Shown: piece by piece, positions 1 through 6,121 of the stretch | Layout: the number at the start of each line of letters is the position of its first letter | Numbering within the stretch: position 1 is the stretch's first letter | Assembly: GCA_905236275.1 (NCBI GenBank) | Contig: CAJOPI010000242.1 | Coordinates: 1 to 11,322, forward strand | DNA: 11,322 bases | Source of the DNA: an uncultured Lachnospiraceae bacterium | Lineage (GTDB): Bacteria; Bacillota; Clostridia; Lachnospirales; Lachnospiraceae | Direction: 5' to 3' | Made by a program: the position numbers and the translations under genes | The notes under the pieces: model-generated | Database searches by the model: none | The model's input: the letters and a program-made list of their open reading frames with translations, nothing else | Told to the model about the DNA's origin: nothing

Positions 1-1607
1 AAGTGGAAGGAATAGACAGGCTTGTTCCCGCCTGTGACAATGTTGTAACTGAAGGAATGGTTATCAGAACCAACAGTGCAAAGGTAAGGGAGAGCCGAAG
101 AATCAATGTTGAACTGATAATGAGCCAGCACAACGGTGAATGCATGAGCTGTGTCCGTTCCGGCAACTGTCCTTTGCAGACCCTGGCCAACGATATGAAT
201 ATTGTCTCTGATATTCATTTCAAAAAAGATCTGCCGATTAACCACTGGGATAGCTCTGCCCCTCTTATAAAGGATTCTACTAAGTGCATTAAATGTATGC
301 GCTGCGTACAGGTCTGCGACAAGGTTCAGAGCATGAACATCTGGGATATAAGCGGAACCGGCGGACATACCTCAGTAGACGTTTCCTATAACCGCGAAAT
401 TCTTGGGAGTGACTGCAGCTTCTGCGGCCAGTGCATTACGCATTGTCCTACGGGAGCCCTTCGCGAGCGTGATGATACGGATAAGGTTTATGCTGCTCTT
501 GAAGACCCGAAGAAAACAGTGGTCGTTCAGGTTGCTCCGGCAGTACGCGCAGCCTGGGGCGAAGACTTTGGTATAAAACGTGATGAAAATTCAGAAGGCC
601 TGATGGTATCAGCCCTGAAACGTATAGGATTTGACTATGTCTTCGATACGAATTTTGCTGCCGATATGACTATCATGGAAGAAGCTAATGAATTCCTTCA
701 TCAGCTTAACAACTCTGACAAGCATAAATTTCCAATGTTCACCTCCTGCTGCCCGGGCTGGGTACGTTTTATGAAGTCCCAGTTCCCCGACATGACAGGA
801 CAGCTTTCAACAACTAAGTCTCCGCACCAGATGTTTGGCGCCACCATAAAGAGTTATTTTGCAGAATTAAAGGGCATTGACCCGAAGGATGTGTTCGTGG
901 TTTCCATTATGCCCTGTCTTGCCAAGAAAGCTGAGGTTGCCGAGCCTAACCAGAATGATGCCTGTGGGGAACCGGATGTGGATGTGTCACTTACCACTCG
1001 CGAAATGAACAGGATGATAAGAACCGACCATATCATCCCTTCGATCCTTAAGCCTCAGCGCTTCGATGAACCTTTGGGAATCGCTTCCGGTGCCGCTCAG
1101 ATTTTCGGCGTTACCGGAGGTGTCATGGAGGCAGCCCTTAGAACAGCATATTTCAAGGTTACAGGCAGGAATCCCGACCCGGATGCATTTAAGAATGTCA
1201 GCGGAATGGACGGCTGGAAGGAAGCTGCTTTTGATATAAACGGAATAGAACTGAAGGTTGCCATCGTCTCAGGACTCGGCAACACCAGAAAGCTTATCAA
1301 CGAAATCCGTAAGGGTAAGGTTCATTACGACTTCGTTGAGGTCATGGCATGTCCCGGAGGATGCTCCGGAGGCGGAGGTCTTCCCATACATGAAGATCTC
1401 AACTTGACCGCCGAGCGCGGAGACATGCTCTATGGTCTTGATACAAACAATAAAATAAGATTCTCACACGAGAATCCCGGAGTAATAAAGCTCTATAAAG
1501 ACTACTTCGGAGAGCCATTGTCCGAAAAGGCAGAAGAACTCCTCCATACCGATCACTTCGGCTGGGAGATACCTCTTTCACCCCGGATGCCGGTATCTGA
1601 AGCTTAA
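1..1607 (+). CDS. hydA: [FeFe] hydrogenase catalytic subunit (5'-truncated by window edge)
   Basis: Catalytic subunit of a cytoplasmic [FeFe] hydrogenase, which makes or oxidises H2 with electrons from ferredoxin and/or NADH. Numbering from the first whole codon (position 3): Cys11 is probably the last ligand of an N-terminal [2Fe-2S] domain whose start lies outside the window. His43, Cys47, Cys50 and Cys56 form the His-ligated [4Fe-4S] site. Two ferredoxin-type CxxCxxCxxxC clusters follow (Cys95-105 and Cys138-148). The H-cluster domain carries all three signatures: TSCCPGW (247-253), MPCLAKKAE (303-311) and EVMACPGGCSGGGG (446-459). The small C-terminal domain is present and ends at TAA. 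The GTG at position 3 is an internal valine, because the conserved 2Fe-2S domain would extend further upstream. The domain order fits the HydA/HndD type that often partners NuoE/NuoF-like subunits; such partners may lie upstream, but this cannot be seen. Bifurcating versus simple NADH or ferredoxin use cannot be decided here. Confidence 0.95.
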   Translation, partial: VEGIDRLVPACDNVVTEGMVIRTNSAKVRESRRINVELIMSQHNGECMSCVRSGNCPLQTLANDMNIVSDIHFKKDLPINHWDSSAPLIKDSTKCIKCMRCVQVCDKVQSMNIWDISGTGGHTSVDVSYNREILGSDCSFCGQCITHCPTGALRERDDTDKVYAALEDPKKTVVVQVAPAVRAAWGEDFGIKRDENSEGLMVSALKRIGFDYVFDTNFAADMTIMEEANEFLHQLNNSDKHKFPMFTSCCPGWVRFMKSQFPDMTGQLSTTKSPHQMFGATIKSYFAELKGIDPKDVFVVSIMPCLAKKAEVAEPNQNDACGEPDVDVSLTTREMNRMIRTDHIIPSILKPQRFDEPLGIASGAAQIFGVTGGVMEAALRTAYFKVTGRNPDPDAFKNVSGMDGWKEAAFDINGIELKVAIVSGLGNTRKLINEIRKGKVHYDFVEVMACPGGCSGGGGLPIHEDLNLTAERGDMLYGLDTNNKIRFSHENPGVIKLYKDYFGEPLSEKAEELLHTDHFGWEIPLSPRMPVSEA

Positions 1608-1635
1608 AGATAAAAGTAACCTTGATTTGTCAGGT

Positions 1636-1690
1636 AACTCAAAAAAAGATGCAACAGATGATAAATGTCTGTTGCATCTTTTTTTGAGTT
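1636..1690 (+). terminator. Perfect 23-bp hairpin terminator after the hydrogenase
   Basis: The left arm (1636-1658) and right arm (1668-1690) are exact reverse complements around a 9-nt loop. The stem core is GATGCAACAGA / TCTGTTGCATC, flanked by an A7 tract on the left and a T7 tract on the right (1679-1685). It is therefore a classic intrinsic terminator that could also work on the opposite strand. It begins 28 nt after the hydrogenase stop and should insulate the downstream sugar genes. The 131 nt between it and the next gene are AT-rich and hold no promoter that I can call with confidence. Confidence 0.9.
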
Positions 1691-1821
1691 GTGTCTTCTT
1701 GTGCAAATTATCATACAAGATAGTAAATATTTGAAAAGAATGATTATAAAGATTCTCTTAAAATACATTTATCAAATGAAAAACCTTATGGGGTAAACAA
1801 TATTTAAGAGAGGTATCAGCA

Positions 1822-3237
1822 ATGGAGAAAAAAAAGAGAGCTTCACGCTTAGGCATGGTATGCTATGGTTTAGGAGATTTAGCATCACAGTTCGTATGGA
1901 CTTATGTAGGTTCATATCTGACGATTTATTATACTGACATAGTTGGTCTTGCACCGCTTGCAGTAACGGTCATCATGATGCTTGCAAGAGTTTGGGACGC
2001 AGTAAATGACCCGATGATGGGGGCAATCGCGGAGAGAACACGTTCTAAATTCGGAAGGTTCAGACCTTACATCGCATTCGGTGCACCCTTCCTTGCAATA
2101 TTCAGTGTACTGACCTTTGTAAATCCTTTTAGCGGACATAGCACCGCAGGCGTTATCTGGGCAGCAGCAATGTACATCATTGCAGGAATGATCTACACAC
2201 TCGTAAACATTCCTTATGGCGCACTTGCAGGCGTTATGACAGAGGATGCAAACCAGAGAAACGTTATCAATACCTTCAGAAATATCGGTATGAACCTCGG
2301 AATGGTTATCGTAAACGGTCTTTCAGCAGGACTTGCCCTTAAGTTTTCGGCACCGGGCGCACAGGTGGCTGACGGACATGGTTATATGATGGTTGCTGTT
2401 GTGTACGGTATCATCGCAGTTCCGATGTTTGTAATAGTAGCACTTACAGGTAAGGAAGTCATACAGCCTGTAAATGAAGAGGTAAGAGGATTTTCTTTTA
2501 AGGAAACAATATCAAACCTTGTAAAGAACAAATATCTCATGATAATCACACTCATCATGGTACTCCAGATGACAGCATTTATGGGACGTATCGCAGTAAC
2601 AGCTTTTTATGTGATTTACTGTCTTGGTTCCTTCACAATGATAGGTCTTATAATGACTATCCCTTCAATCGGCGGTATCGTTGGTTCGTTCTTTGTTCCT
2701 TTCTTTGCAAAGAGATTTGGAAAGAGAAACGTTTTAATGGTTGGAATGGCAATTCAGGCAATCGGACTTTTTATCATGTATCTTGCACCTTTTGATAATA
2801 TTAACATGGTGCTTGCAGGAGACATAATTTTCGGACTCTTTAACATTGGTTTCCCGATGAGTCTTTCAATGGTATCTGACTCAGTTGACTACATGGAACT
2901 CAAAAGCGGCGTACGTACAGACGGAACAGCTTATGCAACTTACGGACTTGCAACCAAAATCGGTAATGCGGTCGGTGGTGCATTCGGTATCATGATAATG
3001 AGTGCATTCGGATATGTTGCAAACGCAGAACAGACAGCGGGCGCACTTAGAGGAATAAATATCACAGTAAACCTTATACCGGCAATACTGTTTTTAGTAT
3101 CGGCAGCAGCCTGCCTCCTTTGGGATATGACTGACGCTGATGCTGATGAAATCAGAAGAAAGCTTGCCAACAGACATAAATCAGACAGCGAATCTGAAAG
3201 AAAGGCTGTTGAAGTTGCGGAAGTAGCTGAAGCTTAA
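1822..3237 (+). CDS. GPH/MelB-family sugar:cation symporter (MFS)
   Basis: Membrane symporter of the glycoside-pentoside-hexuronide (GPH) family, 471 aa, with about 12 hydrophobic segments. It probably imports a sugar or glycoside with Na+ or H+. The N-terminal block has the family pattern, with an RxWDAxNDP motif in which Asp59 and Asp63 match the two cation-site aspartates of MelB. The adjoining cytoplasmic loop RTRSKFGRFRP (72-82) and the PYGALAGVMTED segment (131-142) are also typical. The C-terminus is a short charged cytoplasmic tail (about 440-471). The start ATG follows an AAGAGAGG ribosome site at 1806-1813. It is the first gene of a unit with the TIM-barrel protein (28 nt to its ATG) and the small beta-like protein, so it is likely the uptake route for their substrate. 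An export or exchange role for the released sugar or aglycone cannot be excluded. Confidence 0.9.
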   Translation: MEKKKRASRLGMVCYGLGDLASQFVWTYVGSYLTIYYTDIVGLAPLAVTVIMMLARVWDAVNDPMMGAIAERTRSKFGRFRPYIAFGAPFLAIFSVLTFVNPFSGHSTAGVIWAAAMYIIAGMIYTLVNIPYGALAGVMTEDANQRNVINTFRNIGMNLGMVIVNGLSAGLALKFSAPGAQVADGHGYMMVAVVYGIIAVPMFVIVALTGKEVIQPVNEEVRGFSFKETISNLVKNKYLMIITLIMVLQMTAFMGRIAVTAFYVIYCLGSFTMIGLIMTIPSIGGIVGSFFVPFFAKRFGKRNVLMVGMAIQAIGLFIMYLAPFDNINMVLAGDIIFGLFNIGFPMSLSMVSDSVDYMELKSGVRTDGTAYATYGLATKIGNAVGGAFGIMIMSAFGYVANAEQTAGALRGINITVNLIPAILFLVSAAACLLWDMTDADADEIRRKLANRHKSDSESERKAVEVAEVAEA

Positions 3238-3251
3238 AATAGTTTTAGATT

Positions 3252-3257
3252 AAGAGG
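3252..3257 (+). promoter_or_regulatory. Ribosome binding site that sets the start at 3266
   Basis: AAGAGG, continuing as AAGAGGTGA, is a near-complete Shine-Dalgarno sequence placed 8 nt before the ATG at 3266. The open frame reaches back to a GTG at 3257-3259, but that GTG overlaps the ribosome site itself and cannot be served by it. The ATG is therefore the chosen start. Confidence 0.8.
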
Positions 3258-3265
3258 TGAAAGAA

Positions 3266-4138
3266 ATGTATAAGTATGACAGAAAAGGACCTAAAAGGGG
3301 AGTGGCTTTATACAGCTACTCTGCCGAGTTTGGTCTTACAAAGACACTTGAAGATTGTTTTGAAGATTTGCATGATATGGGTGCTCATGGTATCGAAATC
3401 CTTGCGAATACCCATATCGAGAATTATCCTTATCCCACAGATGAGTGGGTTGAGAAATGGCACAGACTTTGCGATAAATATGAAATCGTTCCTGTAGAAT
3501 ACGGTAACTGGATTGACTCACACGTTCTCGGTGACAGAGACCTTACAACGGAAGAGTCAGTGGAGATGCTTAAAAGGGATATCCGCCTTGCACATCGTCT
3601 GGGATTTACCGTAATGAGAACAAAGATGCCGGTAATCAACGACCTGCTTGAGCCTGTTCTTAATTGGAGAGAGATCATCAAGGGCGCGCTGCCTTTAGCA
3701 GAGGAGCTTGGCATTCAGATGTGCCCTGAGATACACACTCCTTCAAACCTTAAAGGCAAGCTTGTAAATGATTTTGTTGATTTCATCAAAGAAACAGGTA
3801 CAAAGAATTTCGGCTTAAATATCGACTTTTCCGTATTCCGTACAGAATTCAAGGAAGGCGAATGGGTTGACCCGAACTACACACCGAACAAGCCGGAGGA
3901 TATCATACCGCTACTCCCTTATATTTACTGCTGCCATGCTAAATTTATCAACATGAGTGATGATTTCAGGGAGACAACCATTCCTTATCCTGAGATCATA
4001 AAGGTTATGCAGGAAAATGGTTACGAGGGCTATCTTTTAAGCGAGTATGAGGGCGCTGACAAGTATGATGAAGGTTATGAAGTAGGACAGACGCTCCGCA
4101 AGCATCACATTTTGCTTAAAAATCTGCTTGGGGATTAA
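3266..4138 (+). CDS. Xylose-isomerase-like TIM-barrel protein, candidate C-glycoside deglycosidase alpha subunit
   Basis: Predicted cytoplasmic 290-aa metal-dependent TIM-barrel protein of the sugar phosphate isomerase/epimerase (AP endonuclease 2-like) superfamily. Candidate metal ligands fall at strand ends as in that fold: Glu155 in CPEIHTP, Asp187 in LNIDFS, His224 in CCHAKF and Glu260 in LLSEYEG. His157, two residues after Glu155, is a possible catalytic base. The superfamily alone does not fix the reaction. The call rests mainly on the gene 25 nt downstream, which resembles the small beta subunit of C-glycoside deglycosidases (DgpB, DfgB and relatives). Those enzymes are alpha/beta complexes whose alpha subunit is this kind of barrel, and they cleave the C-C bond of C3-oxidised C-glycosides by a metal-assisted elimination. 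An ordinary 3-keto sugar isomerase or epimerase remains possible. The fold is near certain; the deglycosidase role is an inference of moderate strength. Confidence 0.8.
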   Translation: MYKYDRKGPKRGVALYSYSAEFGLTKTLEDCFEDLHDMGAHGIEILANTHIENYPYPTDEWVEKWHRLCDKYEIVPVEYGNWIDSHVLGDRDLTTEESVEMLKRDIRLAHRLGFTVMRTKMPVINDLLEPVLNWREIIKGALPLAEELGIQMCPEIHTPSNLKGKLVNDFVDFIKETGTKNFGLNIDFSVFRTEFKEGEWVDPNYTPNKPEDIIPLLPYIYCCHAKFINMSDDFRETTIPYPEIIKVMQENGYEGYLLSEYEGADKYDEGYEVGQTLRKHHILLKNLLGD

Positions 4139-4149
4139 AGAGCGACATC

Positions 4150-4154
4150 GGAGG
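4150..4154 (+). promoter_or_regulatory. Ribosome binding site that sets the start at 4164
   Basis: GGAGG lies 9 nt before the ATG at 4164. The same frame is open back to a TTG at 4128, inside the previous gene, but that codon has no ribosome site. Starting at 4164 removes a 12-residue basic extension with no family likeness. Confidence 0.8.
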
Positions 4155-4163
4155 AAACAGACA

Positions 4164-4607
4164 ATGGAAAAACAGGTTATTCAGTCAGTTGGATTTAGAA
4201 ATACAAAAGACGAAAAGGGAAATGTTACAGGCTTTCAGTTCAAGGTAAGGCTGCCCTATTACAGAGGGATTTTCCTTTCTCAGATACGTCCGGGCACGCT
4301 TTTTGTTGACGGAGAGAAGATTGAAAAGGACGATATCGTTTGGAACATCAATGGTGAGGATTTCACGAATGAGGAAATGGCTTCTGATTTCCAGACACAT
4401 TGGGCAACCACGAGCCCTGCCGTATTAAAGGTTAAGAAGGCAGGCGGACTTGCGCAGGGCTATCATGATCTGAAGTATGGCTTCTGCTTTACCTCATCCT
4501 ATATGCCGCCGATTATCCAGAACGGTCTTGACCCGGACAAGGAATCAATGGTCTATATGCCTGAGTTTGGTCATCATGTAAATGAAAGAAGACTGCTTAT
4601 CGTTTAA
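4164..4607 (+). CDS. C-glycoside deglycosidase beta-subunit-like protein (DUF6379 type)
   Basis: Small soluble protein of 147 aa with no signal peptide or membrane segment and a beta-rich composition. I recognise the family, formerly DUF6379, as the beta subunit of C-glycoside deglycosidases. Supporting features are the N-terminal VRLPYYRGIFLSQI stretch (28-41), the following VDGEKI..DDIVW..NGEDFTNEEM block (48-72), a W80 segment, the KKAGGLAQGYHDL stretch (91-103), and the SSYMPP motif (111-116). In the known enzymes this protein binds the TIM-barrel alpha subunit and completes the active site. The placement directly after the barrel gene, with 25 nt between them, matches the alpha-beta gene pairs of dfg and dgp clusters. 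It is the last gene of its unit: a hairpin terminator begins 24 nt after its stop. The family call is from memory of sequence pattern and was not checked by search. Substrate specificity cannot be read from it. Confidence 0.72.
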   Translation: MEKQVIQSVGFRNTKDEKGNVTGFQFKVRLPYYRGIFLSQIRPGTLFVDGEKIEKDDIVWNINGEDFTNEEMASDFQTHWATTSPAVLKVKKAGGLAQGYHDLKYGFCFTSSYMPPIIQNGLDPDKESMVYMPEFGHHVNERRLLIV

Positions 4608-4631
4608 TAAAACTGTATCGGTATCAGATTC

Positions 4632-4672
4632 TAAAGGTCAGAAAATGCATAGTGTTTTCTGACCTTTATTTT
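4632..4672 (+). terminator. Intrinsic terminator after the beta-like gene
   Basis: A perfect 14-bp stem, TAAAGGTCAGAAAA (4632-4645) with TTTTCTGACCTTTA (4655-4668), encloses a 9-nt loop and runs into TTTT. The T-tract is short, so termination may be incomplete and some read-through into the ABC-transporter unit is possible. Confidence 0.8.
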
Positions 4673-4725
4673 CTGACTGTTTTCAAAAGGTCAAAATAGG
4701 TGCGATTTATGGGAAAGAGGCAGGT

Positions 4726-4753
4726 AGAGGCAGGCGTAAAGCTGAATTATAAT
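4726..4753 (+). promoter_or_regulatory. Candidate promoter P1 for the ABC-transporter unit
   Basis: A perfect TATAAT -10 hexamer lies at 4748-4753. At 17-bp spacing the -35 position (4725-4730, TAGAGG) matches TTGACA at only three of six bases and falls inside the AGAGGCAGG box. This suggests activator-dependent transcription. The start would be near 4760, giving a leader of about 164 nt. Confidence 0.55.
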
Positions 4754-4759
4754 AGACTA

Positions 4760-4786
4760 TGCAATAAATAAATGACATTTGTTGCA
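4760..4786 (+). repeat. 10-bp inverted repeat at the expected P1 start site
   Basis: TGCAATAAAT (4760-4769) pairs with ATTTGTTGCA (4777-4786), with one G-U pair and a 7-nt loop. It sits immediately downstream of the -10, so it may be a repressor operator over the transcription start or a 5'-terminal stem-loop in the messenger RNA. Confidence 0.5.
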
Positions 4787-4788
4787 GG

Positions 4789-4839
4789 TCTGAACAGGAT
4801 AAGGTTTCGTATGCAAAAAATGAAATCAAATTGTTCAGA
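4789..4839 (+). repeat. 8-bp inverted repeat TCTGAACA / TGTTCAGA in the leader
   Basis: TCTGAACA (4789-4796) and TGTTCAGA (4832-4839) are exact reverse complements separated by 35 nt, extendable by a G-U pair on each side. It could be a leader stem or two operator half-sites. The long gap makes a simple dimer operator unlikely, and chance cannot be excluded. Confidence 0.35.
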
Positions 4840-4846
4840 TATGAAA

Positions 4847-4874
4847 AGAGGCAGGCGTGGCTTTGAGTTATCAT
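4847..4874 (+). promoter_or_regulatory. Candidate promoter P2 for the ABC-transporter unit
   Basis: The third AGAGGCAGGCGT box is followed 22 nt from its first base by TATCAT (4869-4874), which matches TATAAT at five of six bases. The geometry is the same as in P1. The bases just before the -10 are also alike (TGAAT in P1, TGAGT in P2). Transcription would begin near 4881, giving a leader of about 43 nt. Confidence 0.45.
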
Positions 4875-4923
4875 AAAGTCACAAGACAAGCAAAGAACTT
4901 TCAAATTCAGGAGGAAAGTAATT

Positions 4924-6078
4924 ATGAAGAAAAAAATATTATCAGTAATTCTTGCAGGAGTGATGGCATTTTCACTTTCAGCATGCGGCAGCAGCTCATC
5001 AGATAACGGAGCAGCAGGAACAGTGGCTTCTGAGAAAGCTTCGGAGACAGCTTCGGAGACAGCAACAGGCGAGACAGCAGACAGCGCAGCAGCTTCAGCA
5101 TCAACACATATTTATGTATTGACGGCTCCCGAAGATCATGGCTGGACAGGTTCGGTTGCAACCTTTGCAAAAGAAAAGGTTGAGGAAGTAAATGGCGAAG
5201 GCAAGTACAGCGCAGAGGTTATCACCTGTGACGATGCTTCTTATCAGATCAACCAGATTGAGGATATTATCGCAAAGGGCGAAAAGGATATCGCGGTTGT
5301 TATACAGCCTATCGATGATACGGTTCAGTCAGCTATCCAGGAGCTTGTTGATGCAGGCATTCCCTATGTGGCTTTCGACAGGATTATTGATGGTGTTGCA
5401 GACAGCGCGGTTGCAAACGTAAAGGGCGACAATGAGGGTATCGGTGCAGGTTCGGCAGCATATTTCGTATCACTCGGACTGAAACCCGGCGATAAGGTTT
5501 ATGTTTATGAAGGAGATACCTCTTCAGTAACAACACTTCGTAATCAGGGATTTACAGAGTATCTTACAGGCGCGCTTGCATTTGACGGCGAGACAATTGC
5601 TGATGATGCTAAGTGGACAGAGGACCAGGTAAACAGCAGCATTACCTATTCAGGTGCAATGAACTGGAGCCGTTCTGATACCAAAGCCGCATTTGAGACA
5701 CTTATGGGTGACAGCTCAAATACTTCCACAAAGTGGATTTATGCAGAGGATGATGAGCTTGCAATGGGTATCCTTGAAGCATTAAACGGTGGTGGAATTG
5801 ATGATGCTGCAAAGAGTTCATTCCTCGGAAACAAGCCCGTTATCACAGGCTGCGGAGGTCTTGATGAGTTTTACGGCGTTCTCAGAGGTGAGTCCTATGA
5901 AGATATTTACGGACAGCTTGGCGGATTTATGTCAGTAACCTACAGCCCCAGCATGATACAGACAGCTATTGCAGATATGGTTGATTATCTTGACGGCAAA
6001 GAAGTAACAAAGGATCACGTTATCGAATGCCAGAATGTAACTGCTGATAATGTGGCTGAATTTAAGGGATTTAACTAA
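4924..6078 (+). CDS. Sugar ABC transporter substrate-binding lipoprotein (RbsB-like)
   Basis: Extracellular solute-binding lipoprotein of 384 aa, in the periplasmic-binding-protein type 1 family used by ribose/galactose-type ABC importers. A basic N-terminus, a hydrophobic stretch and the lipobox LSAC (18-21) predict lipidation at Cys21. Residues 22-60 form a Ser/Ala/Glu/Thr-rich linker to the membrane anchor. The binding domain starts near 62. The PYVAFDR segment (147-153), with Asp152-Arg153, and the AEDDELAMGILEAL segment (274-287) correspond to conserved ligand-lobe regions of RbsB-like proteins. AGGAGG at 4909-4914, 9 nt before the ATG, supports the start. It is the first gene of a unit with its ATPase and permease and a Gfo/Idh/MocA enzyme. 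The ligand is unknown; a monosaccharide or a glycoside of the kind handled by the neighbouring deglycosidase-like pair is plausible. Confidence 0.92.
   Translation: MKKKILSVILAGVMAFSLSACGSSSSDNGAAGTVASEKASETASETATGETADSAAASASTHIYVLTAPEDHGWTGSVATFAKEKVEEVNGEGKYSAEVITCDDASYQINQIEDIIAKGEKDIAVVIQPIDDTVQSAIQELVDAGIPYVAFDRIIDGVADSAVANVKGDNEGIGAGSAAYFVSLGLKPGDKVYVYEGDTSSVTTLRNQGFTEYLTGALAFDGETIADDAKWTEDQVNSSITYSGAMNWSRSDTKAAFETLMGDSSNTSTKWIYAEDDELAMGILEALNGGGIDDAAKSSFLGNKPVITGCGGLDEFYGVLRGESYEDIYGQLGGFMSVTYSPSMIQTAIADMVDYLDGKEVTKDHVIECQNVTADNVAEFKGFN
5037..5060 (+). repeat. Tandem 12-bp repeat in the lipoprotein linker
   Basis: AGCTTCGGAGAC occurs twice in a row and encodes part of the repeated Ala-Ser-Glu-Thr of the linker. 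It is a short in-frame duplication that could vary the linker length by slippage without breaking the frame. Confidence 0.7.
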
Positions 6079-6121
6079 ATTGAAACTGCATATTTAATGA
6101 GCCAACCGGGAGGAGAACACA

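Larger units (their letters stand above)
4716..4858 (+). repeat. Three AGAGGCAGG direct repeats
   Basis: Copies lie at 4716-4724, 4726-4737 and 4847-4858. The second and third share 12 bases, AGAGGCAGGCGT. The first two start exactly 10 bp apart, about one helical turn, and the second and third start 121 bp apart. Same-face spacing next to a promoter is typical of binding sites for an activator or response regulator; the protein is unknown. Confidence 0.7.
4608..4923. other. 316-nt intergenic regulatory region
   Basis: No credible coding frame is present. In order the region holds the terminator of the upstream unit, a pair of AGAGGCAGG boxes one helical turn apart, a consensus -10, a 10-bp inverted repeat where transcription would start, a wider 8-bp inverted repeat, a third AGAGGCAGG box with its own -10-like hexamer, and an AGGAGG ribosome site (4909-4914) for the binding-protein gene. 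These elements are listed separately. The layout argues for independent, regulated transcription of the ABC-transporter unit. Confidence 0.75.

Noticed and set aside
1737..1756. Inverted repeat AGAAT / ATTCT upstream of the symporter
   Set aside because: It has only 5 bp of pairing in AT-rich sequence, easily due to chance.
1731..1764. TTGAAA (1731-1736) with TAAAAT (1759-1764) as promoter of the symporter unit
   Set aside because: The spacer is 22 nt, too long for a normal promoter, and no other pair in 1691-1821 has both good hexamers and good spacing.
3257..3265. GTG start giving a 293-aa TIM-barrel protein
   Set aside because: The GTG overlaps the Shine-Dalgarno AAGAGG that correctly serves the ATG at 3266.
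4128..4163. TTG start giving a 159-aa version of the beta-like protein
   Set aside because: It lies inside the preceding gene, has no ribosome site and adds a basic tail with no family likeness; GGAGG precedes the ATG at 4164.
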